Part shown: piece by piece, positions 41,328-50,026 of the stretch
How the letters are laid out: each line of letters starts with the position of its first letter
Numbering within the stretch: position 1 is the first letter of the stretch
Assembly (NCBI GenBank): GCA_038040485.1
Contig: JBBPIE010000021.1
Location: 1-64,000, forward strand
Origin: Onstottus_B arcticum
Lineage (GTDB): Bacteria; Acidobacteriota; Blastocatellia; UBA7656
DNA length: 64,000 nt
Reading direction: 5' to 3'
Notes under the pieces: generated by a model
Databases searched by the model: none
The model's input: the letters and a program-made list of their open reading frames with translations, nothing else
What the model was told of the DNA's origin: nothing
Translations under genes and position numbers: made by a program

Positions 41328-42698
41328 CTAAGCCTCGACCGCCGAAATCACCGGCGTCACTTCGCTCTTGGGCATCAACGCCGGCCAATACGCGATTATC
41401 TCTTCGACCTTCGGACGCCCGCCGCCAAATCCGGTTACCGTTGGCGGGCCGTTCAACACCAGCGGAGCGATCTCGCGAGTGAATCGCTCAACTGCATTCT
41501 TGTCGTCGGCGCGCACGCCGATTCGCCACTGAACTTCGGCGATGTCAGGTGACGGATCGCCCGAGAGCGGTCCGTGACATGAGTTCGCGCCCACGAACTC
41601 CGTCACGATGTGATCGAACTTCAAACCGAGCCGATCGAGTCGCTCTCGAGTGATTCGATCAGCCGCCTGTGCTTTCTTCATCGCGTCAGGCCACCCGTAG
41701 ACCAGCGAGCCTGCGGCTTTCCAGCCGGCTGAGTAACTGACCGAAACTTTGTACAGGTCAGTCGCGGGCCTACCCTTGATTCCAGAAAACCTCACGCGGT
41801 CAGCCCCCACCTGCTCGAGCTGAATAGTCGTGAAGTCGGCGACGCAATCCGGAGTGATGTACTCGCGCGGGTCGCCCATTTCATAGAGCAGTTGTTCCTT
41901 GACCGAGGCGACGTTGATCCGGCCGCCCGTGCCCTCGTGTTTGGTTATCACGAAAGTCCCGTCCGGTTGAGCTTCAATGATCGGATAACCGATGTCGGCC
42001 GCGTTCGGGATCGTCTCCCAGTCAACCAGACAGTTGCCGCCGGTGCACTGGGCGCCGCACTCAACCGTGTGACCCGCGATTGTGCCCGCCGCAAGCTTGT
42101 CCCAATCGTCGGCGGCCCAACCGAACTCGTAAATCGCAGGCCCAAGTGCGAGCCCTGTATCGGTGACTCGGCCGGCGATAACAATCTGCGCTCCTGCAGC
42201 CAGACAATCGGCCACTGCTCGGCCGCCAAAATAGACATTCGCGCTCTGGACTCGCGACCGAACAGCAGCGAGCGACTCGCCGGTTTCCATGTTGTTCAGC
42301 TCAACACCGCGGCTGAGGTAGTCGTCGAGCCTATCCATTATGTCGTCGCCGGCAACGATGCCGATCTTTATCTTGCCTGCGAGCCCCGCGCGCCTTGCCA
42401 CGTCGATGACGCCGTCACGGCAGGCTTCGGGGTTTACGCCTCCGGCGTTTGCTACGACTTTGATGTTTTGCTCGACCAGGTCCGGCAGCACTTCTTCAAT
42501 CATCGAAACGAAGTCGCGCGCATAGCCCGACCGCGGGTCTCGCGCGCGTTGCTTCTGCATGATCGACATCGTTATCTCGGCCAGGTAGTCGAGGGTTAAG
42601 TAGTCGATCGGCCCGCGCCGGACCTGTTCGATCGGCGCCTGGAGCGAATCACCCCAGAAGCCCTGCCCGTTTGCGATTCGGATTCTTTCCATGTTCAT
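41328..42698 (-). CDS. atuA: AtuA family (DUF1446) protein
   Basis: A 456-residue protein: IRIANGQGFWGDSLQAPIEQ, VVANAGGVNPEACRD, GARAVADCLAAGAQIVIAGR-like VYFGGRAVADCLAAGAQIVI, DTGLALGPAIYEFGWAADDW, AGHTVECGAQCTGGNCLVDW, VTKHEGTGGRINVASV. These are the conserved stretches of acyclic terpene utilisation AtuA proteins. In Pseudomonas the atu cluster degrades geraniol/citronellol, but homologues are widespread in bacteria that do not. The start is the ATG at 42698; an ATG two codons later is equally plausible. It is co-transcribed with the small domain gene at 40995. Confidence 0.85.
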   Translation of the reverse strand: MNMERIRIANGQGFWGDSLQAPIEQVRRGPIDYLTLDYLAEITMSIMQKQRARDPRSGYARDFVSMIEEVLPDLVEQNIKVVANAGGVNPEACRDGVIDVARRAGLAGKIKIGIVAGDDIMDRLDDYLSRGVELNNMETGESLAAVRSRVQSANVYFGGRAVADCLAAGAQIVIAGRVTDTGLALGPAIYEFGWAADDWDKLAAGTIAGHTVECGAQCTGGNCLVDWETIPNAADIGYPIIEAQPDGTFVITKHEGTGGRINVASVKEQLLYEMGDPREYITPDCVADFTTIQLEQVGADRVRFSGIKGRPATDLYKVSVSYSAGWKAAGSLVYGWPDAMKKAQAADRITRERLDRLGLKFDHIVTEFVGANSCHGPLSGDPSPDIAEVQWRIGVRADDKNAVERFTREIAPLVLNGPPTVTGFGGGRPKVEEIIAYWPALMPKSEVTPVISAVEA

Positions 42699-42707
42699 TC
42701 CGAATAG

Positions 42708-42792
42708 AACACTGATGACGCGGATTAGACGGATTGGCACGGATCAGATCCGCGGAAACCTGTCGAATCCGTGTCATCCGTGGTCCATTCCT
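42708..42792. repeat. inverted repeat with GACGCGGATTAGACGGATT words
   Basis: ACTGATGACGCGGATTAGAC ... GGCACGGATCAGATCCGCGG ... GAATCCGTGTCATCCGTGG. The words GACGGATT/AATCCGT form imperfect inverted arms between atuA and the CDGSH gene. Member of the iterated-word class. Confidence 0.6.
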
Positions 42793-43036
42793 AAGGTTTT
42801 GGCGCCGGCGGCGGAAGATCTCGCGCTTGAACTTCAGATTGAAACCCGATGCGCCCGTGCGTACCGTCACAGAACGGTTTGTTCTCCGAATGCCCGCACC
42901 GGCACAGCGAGATCACGGTTCGCCCCGCAAGCCCGAAGCTGTTTCCGGCAGCGTCTTGGATGGAAATGTTCTCCCCGATCACACGATAAGGGCCGTTGTT
43001 GATAACTACTATTTTCTGATCGTTCTCGTCGCTCAT
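42791..43036 (-). CDS. CDGSH iron-sulfur domain protein
   Basis: An 81-residue protein whose motif CRCGHSENKPFCDGTH carries the three Cys and one His that bind the [2Fe-2S] cluster of CDGSH (mitoNEET-like) proteins. The N-terminal half (VINNGPYRVIGENISIQDAA) resembles the usual beta-rich extension in bacterial members. It probably acts in redox or Fe-S handling in the cytosol. It lies just upstream of the AtuA gene on the same strand, separated by the iterated-word repeat. ATG 43036 follows AGGAGAAGATAG. Confidence 0.93.
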   Translation of the reverse strand: MSDENDQKIVVINNGPYRVIGENISIQDAAGNSFGLAGRTVISLCRCGHSENKPFCDGTHGRIGFQSEVQARDLPPPAPKP

Positions 43037-43146
43037 CTATCTTCTCCTGTTGGCAAGTTTCATTGAACCTCGATCGCCGATTGTAGCTCACCCGCTTGTT
43101 TAAGAGAAGCTCAGCGCCGGACGGATAGTGTCTCGATTCGAATATT

Positions 43147-43243
43147 TTCTCTGCGCAATCTCTGCGCCTCCGCGTCTCTGTGGTTAGATGACGTTGAAAC
43201 ACGGCTAACCGCAGAGGCGCAGACGTTGAAACCAACGCAGAGA
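43147..43243. repeat. inverted repeat, AACCGCAGAGACGCAGAG family
   Basis: CTCTGCGCCTCCGCGTCTCT GTGGTTAG faces CTAACCGCAGAGGCGCAGAC ... ACGCAGAGAA around GATGACGTTGAAACACGG. It lies in the 321-nt gap between the divergent CDGSH and APC genes; nothing else is evident there. Confidence 0.88.
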
Positions 43244-43357
43244 ATTCGAAATCAAGTCATCACCTCAACACCGCCCAAGTTGAATAACGCGAGCACGGCG
43301 ATTAGTATGTGCGCGCCCTAGCAGGAACGCGCCGAGAACTCGACCCTGGATCGCTGA

Positions 43358-44659
43358 ATGGACGAAAAGACATCCGAAGGACTGGTAAGAGGAATCCGCC
43401 GATGGGACCTGGCGGCGATGGCGATCAACGGCATCATCGGCGCCGGCATTTTCGGCTTGCCGTCCGAAGTGTTCAGCCGCATTGGGGTCTACTCGCTGTT
43501 TGCTTTCGCCGCGTGCGCGGTTGTGGTCATCGTGATTATTCTGTGTTTTGCCGAAGTGGGCAGCCGCTTCAGCGAAACCGGCGGGCCTTACCTTTACGCG
43601 CGCGAGGCGTTCGGCTCAGTCGTCGGGTTCGAAGTCGGATGGCTGATCTGGGTGGCACGGGTGACCGCATTCGCGGCGAACTGCAACCTGCTGGTCAGCT
43701 ACGCGAGCTTCTTCTGGCCGGCGGCGAGCGCGAACCCGTGGCGGCCGATTATCATCACGCTGGTCGTCGTCACGATTTCGCTAGTGAACATACTGGGCGT
43801 TCGCGATGCGGCCATCGTCGGAGACTTCTTCACCGTCGGCAAGCTGATTCCTCTGGTGCTCTTTATAGCCGTCGGCCTTTTTTTCCTTCAGCCTGAGCGC
43901 TACACGCTCGGGCCGGCGCCCGGCTACGAAGCGTTCTCGTCATCGTGTCTGCTGCTGATCTACGCGTTCAGCGGATTCGAGATGGCGATCATCCCGGCCG
44001 GCGAGGCTCGCGACCCGCGGCGCAACCTCCCATTCGCGCTGCTCACCGCGGTGGGAGTCGTTGCGGTTCTTTACATGCTGATCCAGGTAGTGTGCATCGG
44101 CACGCTTGCAGACGTGGCTGCGTCGAAGCGCCCTCTCGCCGACGCGGCGACTGGGTTCCTCGGCCCGGCGGGCGGCGCAATTATTTCGGCGGGCGCGCTT
44201 GTTTCGATTCTTGGCAACTTGAACGTGATCCTGCTTGCGGGATCGCGGTTGCCGTTTGCGATGGCCGAACGAACCGAGCTTCCGAAGTTCATCGGCTCGG
44301 TGCACCGGCGGTTTCGAACGCCTCACGTTTCGATTGTGATCACGGGCGCCGTGGTGCTCGCGCTTACGCTGTCGGGCTCATTCGTGTACGCCGCGACCAT
44401 AAGCGCAATTGCAAGGCTGCTGACTTACGCCGCAACCTGCGCGGCGTTACCAGTGCTGCGGCGAAGAGAGCGCGAACTGCCCGCGTTGTTCCACGCGCCC
44501 GCTGGAGTCGTGCTTGCGATAGTTGCGCTGATCTTGTGCGCGTGGCTTCTTTCTAACAGCACAGCCGGCCAGCTCCGCGACTCGGCGATAGCCGGAGCGA
44601 TCGGGTTGCTGGTGTACTTGCTCTACAGGTTTCTTGGGAAGTCGAACTCTCCCGCGTAG
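43358..44659 (+). CDS. APC family amino acid permease
   Basis: A 433-residue membrane protein with about twelve hydrophobic helices: WDLAAMAINGIIGAGIFGLP (helix 1 with the GxG substrate loop), FAEVGSRFSETGGPYLYARE (helix 2-3 loop), LIYAFSGFEMAIIPAGEARD and PRRNLPFAL, typical of the APC superfamily. It should import amino acids or amines by proton or substrate coupling. The ATG at 43358 gives the full helix 1. Monocistronic. Specificity unknown. Confidence 0.88.
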   Translation: MDEKTSEGLVRGIRRWDLAAMAINGIIGAGIFGLPSEVFSRIGVYSLFAFAACAVVVIVIILCFAEVGSRFSETGGPYLYAREAFGSVVGFEVGWLIWVARVTAFAANCNLLVSYASFFWPAASANPWRPIIITLVVVTISLVNILGVRDAAIVGDFFTVGKLIPLVLFIAVGLFFLQPERYTLGPAPGYEAFSSSCLLLIYAFSGFEMAIIPAGEARDPRRNLPFALLTAVGVVAVLYMLIQVVCIGTLADVAASKRPLADAATGFLGPAGGAIISAGALVSILGNLNVILLAGSRLPFAMAERTELPKFIGSVHRRFRTPHVSIVITGAVVLALTLSGSFVYAATISAIARLLTYAATCAALPVLRRRERELPALFHAPAGVVLAIVALILCAWLLSNSTAGQLRDSAIAGAIGLLVYLLYRFLGKSNSPA

Positions 44660-45200
44660 GTTGCAAACTCTTTCACCAGAGCTAGAAAGTGGTTGCAGGA
44701 AGAAGCTGCGGTACAAACCAACTAAAAGCTTGAATGCTCGGGCCGTTCCGTAAGAGACGACCCACTAGGCGCCGACGAATCGCGATGCATAGACTGGGAA
44801 TCCGGCGGGCTCAACCCCCCTCGATTTAGTCTTTTCACACCGCGCGTTCTTCAACGGTTGCCGAGATCAAACGCCGTCACTCATACGAATCGTTCGTGAT
44901 CGAAGCCTTCGCAGGCGATTGGTTCAGGGTTGCATATCCTACTTTTTTTCTTGACAACGGAAACTGATTAATATAAGTTTGCACCGCATCGAATGTCCTT
45001 CAGTTTGGTTGGTGAGTTCGTTTCGTTCTTTCCTTCTATTAAGTGCTTCTTACGCGGCAGGCCAAAGCCATGAAACGATTTCCTTTCCGGGTGCGAGGCT
45101 ACAAGTTGGTGTTCTCCTTCGCTGCTGTTTCTCTCCTGTTTACGTGCCGGGTCATCAAAGCATTTTGGTTGGTGTCGTTGAACCAAAGGGAGGCTCAATA
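44660..45200. other. 541-nt intergenic region; candidate promoter and long leader
   Basis: AT-richer than its surroundings. 44951-44977 holds TTGACA, 15 nt and TATAAG. From there to the ATG at 45201 is a leader of about 220 nt; a frame is open across it but looks non-coding. I see no riboswitch I can name and no repeat. Confidence 0.5.
44951..44977 (+). promoter_or_regulatory. candidate promoter for the 45.2-kb genes
   Basis: TTGACA at 44951-44956 and TATAAG at 44972-44977 with a short (15 nt) spacer. The short spacing lowers the confidence. Confidence 0.4.
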
Positions 45201-46010
45201 ATGGATTCCACAAGACGCCTGGCTACCAAGCAACGATTGTTTGTTGTATGCAGTTCTGTTTTGGGCGCTATTCTTTTGAGCAGCGCCGTAATCTCTTCAA
45301 CCGCGAGCCGGGGTCAGCGAGAGGTCCGCTTGCCGCTCGTGAAAGACACCACCGGATCTTTGAGCCTTATCAGTCAGGAGAGGCTTGACGGGCGGTTTGT
45401 GACGCGGATGCAAAACACCTCCAATAAGGCGATAACTGCTTACGGAACCGCGGTCTGTGACGCCCCGGAGTCGTCGACAGACTACTCCATTGGTGACGAT
45501 TTGATTGAGCCGGGGGAGGTCGTTGACATAGACACGTCCATTCGGGCTGTGTCGCACATGTGCGGCTCCAAAATAACGCGGCCAACCTTAACGATTCTGG
45601 CTGTTGTTTTTGATGACCGAACCTATGCAGGTGAGTTTCAATGGGCTAAGGGTATTTTGGACGATAGGCGAGGGCAGAAGATACAACTAAAACGGATCAA
45701 TCGCTTATTAGCGAACGCGTCGAAGTGGCCGGATGCGAGTCAGTCTGCCGCGCTTGAGATACTCAAGGGAGAAATCCGTGCGCTGCCCATTGATGAAGCG
45801 GAAACTCCAGCCGTCCGAGGTGGTCTTTCCAGCGCAAAACAGAGGGCATTGTATCTGCTTGATGAGCTTAAGCTGTGGCATCAGGGCAGCCTGACTGCTC
45901 AATCGCGTCGCAACATCCCTATTCAAGGGGAGTTGGCTGGAATTGACAGTCTTCCAGAAGGTATAGAAAAGCTCATAACACTCAATAAGAAGTGGATTTC
46001 CAGATATTAA
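45201..46010 (+). CDS. exported hypothetical protein
   Basis: A 269-residue protein. ATG 45201 has AGGGAGGC 7-8 nt upstream. N-terminal signal-anchor stretch: RLFVVCSSVLGAILLSSAVI. The mature part is beta-rich at first (LISQERLDGRFVTRMQNTSN, KAITAYGTAVCDAPESS) then helical (SQSAALEILKGEIRALPIDE). I do not recognise the family. It shares an apparent operon with the EF-hand-like gene 32 nt downstream. The patch 45.0-46.6 kb uses more A/T-ending codons than its neighbours, which hints at a different origin. Confidence 0.7.
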   Translation: MDSTRRLATKQRLFVVCSSVLGAILLSSAVISSTASRGQREVRLPLVKDTTGSLSLISQERLDGRFVTRMQNTSNKAITAYGTAVCDAPESSTDYSIGDDLIEPGEVVDIDTSIRAVSHMCGSKITRPTLTILAVVFDDRTYAGEFQWAKGILDDRRGQKIQLKRINRLLANASKWPDASQSAALEILKGEIRALPIDEAETPAVRGGLSSAKQRALYLLDELKLWHQGSLTAQSRRNIPIQGELAGIDSLPEGIEKLITLNKKWISRY

Positions 46011-46042
46011 TCGCATGAGTTCCTTCCTAAGGAGATTGACGG

Positions 46043-47109
46043 ATGAAAACTATGGTCGCCTCCGCAATATTTCTGATTGTTGGCATCTCAAGCGTCCTCG
46101 CCTGCACGGCAGCCTATTGGCCTGCCGGACCTGACTACATTGCGCCTTTCACCTGCCCGAATGACTTTTCTCTTTATAAAGAGTCGTTCTGGTCGGTAAA
46201 GTACCCTGAGCAGGTGGGCTTTACAGACGTCACTTCTTCAGGAGGCGGCGGATGCTCTCCTTCTCTCCAGTGCTGGCCTAACTTTTACCCGCCTGAGGCT
46301 CTAGACAACCTCTGGAGGCAAAAGGTTGACTCGCGAACCGTATGCCACTTTCCTGACCGTTGTTGCTTCTGGTTTGCAAGAACATACCCTATGCAAATGG
46401 TTTAGCTCCTGGGCCCGGAGACTGTCCCGGAGGGGGCGATGAGGCATGTCTCTTCTATTGGCAAGGCGAGGGTTATTGTGGAGTGGCGGCAAACTTCACA
46501 AGCAACCCCTCAACTGGATGCGGATCGCTTTATTACTATGATAATGGGGGTTGTTGCTGCGGCAACGGTGGTTCTCCGATCCTCATAGATCTCAGGGGCA
46601 ATGGTTTTGATCTTACTGATCTGGCCTCGGGTGTGAGCTTCGATCTGAATCACGATGGCATCCGGGATCACCTTTCGTGGACTGCTCCAGGCTCAGACGA
46701 TGCCTGGCTTGCACTGGACCGTAACGGCAACGGACGAATAGACGACGGTGGCGAGCTATTCGGCAACTTCACTGCGCAGCCAGCTTCCACTTATCCGAAT
46801 GGCTTTCTCGCGCTCGCTGAGTTTGATAAGCCGGAGAACGGCGGTAACGGCGATCGGGTGATTGATGAAAGAGACTCGATCTTCGCTTCACTCCGACTGT
46901 GGCGGGACGCAAACCACAATGGCGTGTCTGAACCAAACGAGTTGCACAGACTACGAGCGCTTGGCGTTACTGCGCTTGATTTGGACTATCGATTCACCAA
47001 ACGCATCGACCAATACGGGAATGGATTCCGGTATCGCGCGAAGGTGTACGACGAACGGGGAGCCCACGTGGGTCAGTGGGCGTGGGATGTCTTCCTAGTA
47101 GTTCGGTAG
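46043..47109 (+). pseudogene. exported EF-hand-like protein interrupted by a frameshift
   Basis: Two overlapping frames make one protein. 46043-46405 encodes a signal peptide (MKTMVASAIFLIVGISSVLA) and a Cys-rich region ending RTVCHFPDRCCFWF. A frame at 46360-47109 continues VCKNIPYANGLAPGPG, then SPILIDLRGNGFDLTDLASG and Ca-binding loops DLNHDGIRD, DRNGNGRIDDGGE and DANHNGVSEPNE, ending in a WAWDVFL strand. A one-base loss near 46370 explains the switch; no slippery heptamer is seen. Without the shift it would be a secreted calcium-binding protein of about 355 residues. ATG 46043 has AAGGAG upstream. It may be a real mutation or a sequencing error. Confidence 0.75.
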
Positions 47110-47198
47110 GTGTGTCGGGTTCGGCGCGCAGCGCCATCAGCCTATGAAGCCTTGCGACAGCCAGCGATCCATGGACGACGACCCTCGCGATCTGATTC

Positions 47199-47897
47199 TC
47201 ACACCGCGATTTCTTCAACTGTAGCCGGCACCAACCGTCCGTCTCTCATATGAACCGTCCGGTGCGCGAGCCTCGCGTTCTCAGGATTGTGCGTGACCAT
47301 GAAGATCGTCTGGCCGCTTGCGTTCAAACTCAGAAACACTTCCATAATCTCCCGGCCGGTTTGCGTGTCGAGCGTCCCCGTAGGCTCGTCCGCAAGAATC
47401 AACGGCGCCTGGTTCACGATAGCTCGCGCGATCGCCAGCCTTCCCTGCTCCCCTCCCGAAAGCTGATTCGGAAGCCGCAAAGCCTTGTCTGCAAGCCCCA
47501 CGCTTTCCAAAGACTTCATCGCGCGCTCTCGCTTTTGCTTCGCGCTCCCGGGCGCTGCGGCGAACGGCAACATCACGTTCTCAACCGTGTTCAGATAAGG
47601 CATCAGGTGGTGCTGTTGAAAAACAAAACCCAGATACTCGCGGCGAAAGTCCGCGCGGCGCTCTTCTGAAAGCCCGTATACGTCTATGCCGTCGATCAAC
47701 ACGCGGCCTTCCGACGGATGATTCATCGCGCCAACGATCGTTAGCAGCGTGCTCTTGCCCGAGCCCGACGGCCCCATCAAGCAGACAAACTCGCCTTCGT
47801 TGATTTCCAGGCTGACGCCCGAAACGACTCGCACTTCCGAGCCCGCGCCATCGGGTTGATAGACTTTGTTTACTTCGTTGACTTCAACAAAAGCCAT
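47199..47897 (-). CDS. ABC transporter ATPase, MacB/LolD type
   Basis: A 232-residue ATPase: LMGPSGSGKSTLLTIVGAM (Walker A), YLGFVFQQHHLMPYLNTVEN (Q-loop), LSGGEQGRLAIARAIVN (signature), LILADEPTGTLDTQTGRE (Walker B/D-loop), VTHNPENA (H-loop). It powers the adjacent FtsX-type permease at 48081-49331. It is last in the metal-related minus-strand module. The ATG at 47897 is preferred over an ATG three codons upstream. An inverted repeat (47941-48068) separates it from the permease gene. Confidence 0.92.
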   Translation of the reverse strand: MAFVEVNEVNKVYQPDGAGSEVRVVSGVSLEINEGEFVCLMGPSGSGKSTLLTIVGAMNHPSEGRVLIDGIDVYGLSEERRADFRREYLGFVFQQHHLMPYLNTVENVMLPFAAAPGSAKQKRERAMKSLESVGLADKALRLPNQLSGGEQGRLAIARAIVNQAPLILADEPTGTLDTQTGREIMEVFLSLNASGQTIFMVTHNPENARLAHRTVHMRDGRLVPATVEEIAV

Positions 47898-47940
47898 CCG
47901 CCTCATCCTTCAGTGTTCGGAGACAACTCGCAATTCGAAG

Positions 47941-48068
47941 TCTTCTCTGCGTAACCTCTGCGTCTCGGCGACTCTGCGGTTAGAGGGTTTCGATGCTTTG
48001 CAGCCGTCAAATTACCCAGGCCTTCTAACCGCAGAGTCGCCGAGACGCAGAGACTGCCGCAGAGAAGA
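47941..48068. repeat. inverted repeat, AACCGCAGAGACGCAGAG family
   Basis: TCTTCTCTGCGTAACCTCTG CGTCTCGGCGACTCTGCGG faces CCGCAGAGTCGCCGAGACGC AGAG...CCGCAGAGAAGA around about 40 nt. Long and nearly perfect. It lies between the ABC permease and its ATPase gene, so it would be transcribed with them. Confidence 0.92.
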
Positions 48069-48080
48069 ACAAAGCTTCAC

Positions 48081-49331
48081 TCACACATATCGTACCGCTT
48101 CCGAAGGATCGAGCCGCGCGGCCCGAACCGCCGGATAAAAGCTGCTGACCGCGCCGATCCCAAGCGCCGCAACAACCGACGCAAGCGCCAGCAGCGGACT
48201 GATCTCGAGCCCCGCGCCCTCCGCAAAGTAAGGCAGCACCGCCCAGCTAGCCAGCATCCCCGCGAGCCATCCGATCACTCCCCCGGCCACGCTGATGACC
48301 GCGACCTCGATCATCAATCCTTTGACTATGTGCTCGCGCCGGAACCCGATCGCGCGCATCACGCCGATCTCTTTTGTTCGCTCGACGACTGAACCCATCA
48401 TCGTGGTGAAGATCATCAGCGCGCCGATCGCCAGCACGACCACAGACACCGCGGCCGAAAACCGCGTCAGTCGCTCGACCGTTTCGGCGCGCGCGCGAAC
48501 CGACTGCTGCACGGCCGAGACCTTCGCGTACGGAAGCTTCTCGCTGATCTGCGCGACTATGTCTTCAATGGGGCAGTTCTGGCACAACGCGCTTACTTCG
48601 ATCAGGCTCAACTGGCCGGGCTTGCCCAACAGCGACTGCACATGACCCAGCGAACCAAAGATCATCCCGTCTTCGCGGCCGCCGGTTGGAACCAAAACAC
48701 TAGCCACTCGGTGCTCGCGCCCAGCGATCTGCAAGCGATCGCGCGTGATCGAGAATGATTGAACCGGCTTGTTGTGATTCATCCCGGGCATGTCCGGCAT
48801 TGCGGGCATGTTGGAAGCACCACCTTCGTCCGCGCTTAGTTCGATCAAACCAAGCGCTCGAGCCGCGTCGTAGCCCACAAGCAAGTCGTCGGCGGCAGCC
48901 GGCACTCGACCTACGATTTGCCACCAGCGCTTCATGTTCAGCTCGCTTTCGAAATCGACACCCGCAAGCAGAACGTCGCGGCCGTCGACTTGAATAGCGC
49001 CCAGGAGCTTCGGCGCAATTATGCTCAGCCGATTGCCGTACTCGATGTCGAGTATGGTGGTCGCGTCCTCGCCTTTTAGCTGATGAACATCGAACGAAAC
49101 GCCCGACACGGTTACGCCGCCGTAGTCGAGCGACAGACTGTTCGACTGTGGCACCACGACTATGTTCGCCCCGAACTGATCGAGCTGAGCGCCTATTTCG
49201 TTCTTGATCGTCAAGCTCAAGCTCAAGAGCGCCACTGCCGTTCCAATGCCGATGGCCATTCCGGCGACCAGGAACGCGGCTTTGGCTTTTCGACGTCTCA
49301 AGTTCGCAAAAGCAATTGTGCTTATTCGCAT
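48081..49331 (-). CDS. ABC permease (FtsX/MacB type) with a Met-rich periplasmic loop
   Basis: A 416-residue protein with the MacB topology: helix 1 (KAAFLVAGMAIGIGTAVALL), a large periplasmic domain, then three helices (AVSVVVLAIGALMIFTTMMG, VAVISVAGGVIGWLAGMLAS, ALASVVAALGIGAVSSFYPA) and the FtsX motif TKEIGVMRAIGFRREHIVK. Inside the periplasmic domain lies MPAMPDMPGMNHNK, five Met and one His in a short loop, a copper(I)-like ligand set; a CQNC pair occurs later. With DUF2318 and the CusABC genes upstream, this suggests a metal-handling ABC system. The start at the second Met (49331) is 11 nt after the DUF2318 stop. Confidence 0.88.
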   Translation of the reverse strand: MRISTIAFANLRRRKAKAAFLVAGMAIGIGTAVALLSLSLTIKNEIGAQLDQFGANIVVVPQSNSLSLDYGGVTVSGVSFDVHQLKGEDATTILDIEYGNRLSIIAPKLLGAIQVDGRDVLLAGVDFESELNMKRWWQIVGRVPAAADDLLVGYDAARALGLIELSADEGGASNMPAMPDMPGMNHNKPVQSFSITRDRLQIAGREHRVASVLVPTGGREDGMIFGSLGHVQSLLGKPGQLSLIEVSALCQNCPIEDIVAQISEKLPYAKVSAVQQSVRARAETVERLTRFSAAVSVVVLAIGALMIFTTMMGSVVERTKEIGVMRAIGFRREHIVKGLMIEVAVISVAGGVIGWLAGMLASWAVLPYFAEGAGLEISPLLALASVVAALGIGAVSSFYPAVRAARLDPSEAVRYV

Positions 49332-49342
49332 GGCCACCCCAT

Positions 49343-49918
49343 TCAGAAATACTTTTTGCCGGCTTCAATCTCGGATTTCTTTATCACAAGGTTGTCGCCG
49401 TCCGTGGCCGCGGTCAACGCGACGGGATGGCAACCACCCGAGATCTTGCCGATCAACGCTGTTGCGAACTTCTTACCGCAGTTGTTGCACACCATGTCAT
49501 CGCCGTCCTGCCGGTAGCCCTGCTTGGCGTGCGCGCAGACCTCGCACGCGTCCAGCGCCGCGCGATAATCACCCGCGGAAGACTTGACCACGAAGAAGCG
49601 CACCTGCTGATTGTTCGCCAGCTTATAGTCGAAGAACTTTGCCCGGCCTCCAGCGACATCCGCGATCGGCACTCTTAGTTCGCTGACCGGCCCGCTCGGA
49701 CTGTCTGGCTCCGCCTGCTTGTTAGGCTGCTGCGGAGCGGCGATGACCGTGGGCTTGTCTGAAGACTCGCTCATCACGACGTACGCAACCGCCGCAATCG
49801 CGGCGACAAGCACCGCGACCAGGATCAGCGTCGTTTTGTTCTTTGCCTTCACAGGTTCCGCGAACTGCGCCCGCTTGGTCTCGCGAGCATCGTTTGACTC
49901 TGGTTCTTGTTTGCTCAT
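49343..49918 (-). CDS. DUF2318 domain membrane protein
   Basis: A 191-residue protein: one N-terminal membrane helix (TLILVAVLVAAIAAVAYVVM) and then a periplasmic domain with FFVVKSSAGDYRAALDACEV, CAHAKQGYR, DMVCNNCGKKF and GGCHPVAL. The Cys pattern (CEVC, CNNC, GC) is that of DUF2318 proteins, which accompany FTR1/P19 iron systems and copper ABC modules and are thought to bind Fe or Cu. Here it is placed between the adaptor of CusABC and an FtsX permease. I infer electron or metal transfer at the membrane. Confidence 0.85.
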   Translation of the reverse strand: MSKQEPESNDARETKRAQFAEPVKAKNKTTLILVAVLVAAIAAVAYVVMSESSDKPTVIAAPQQPNKQAEPDSPSGPVSELRVPIADVAGGRAKFFDYKLANNQQVRFFVVKSSAGDYRAALDACEVCAHAKQGYRQDGDDMVCNNCGKKFATALIGKISGGCHPVALTAATDGDNLVIKKSEIEAGKKYF

Positions 49919-49928
49919 AAGCCCCCCA

Positions 49929-50022
49929 AGGAATTGCGGATTTCGGATTGCGGATTTCGGATTGGCGATCTTGTCCGTGACTCTCGAACCCGAAATCCGA
50001 AATCCGCAATCCGCAATTCCCC
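49929..50022. repeat. inverted array of GCGGATT words
   Basis: GGAATTGCGGATTTCGGATT ... and its complement AATCCGAAATCCGCAATCCG CAATTCC form arms of about 33 nt around a loop of about 25 nt. Same design as 14276-14456. It lies between the cusB-like gene and the DUF2318 gene. Confidence 0.9.
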
Positions 50023-50026
50023 TTAA

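Noticed and set aside
44979..45200. upstream extension of the 45201 gene from a start at 44979
   Set aside because: The sequence lacks coding character and a ribosome site, whereas the ATG at 45201 has a good site and is followed by a signal sequence.
46360..46405. programmed -1 frameshift in the Ca-binding protein gene
   Set aside because: No slippery heptamer or downstream pseudoknot is apparent; mutation or sequence error is simpler.
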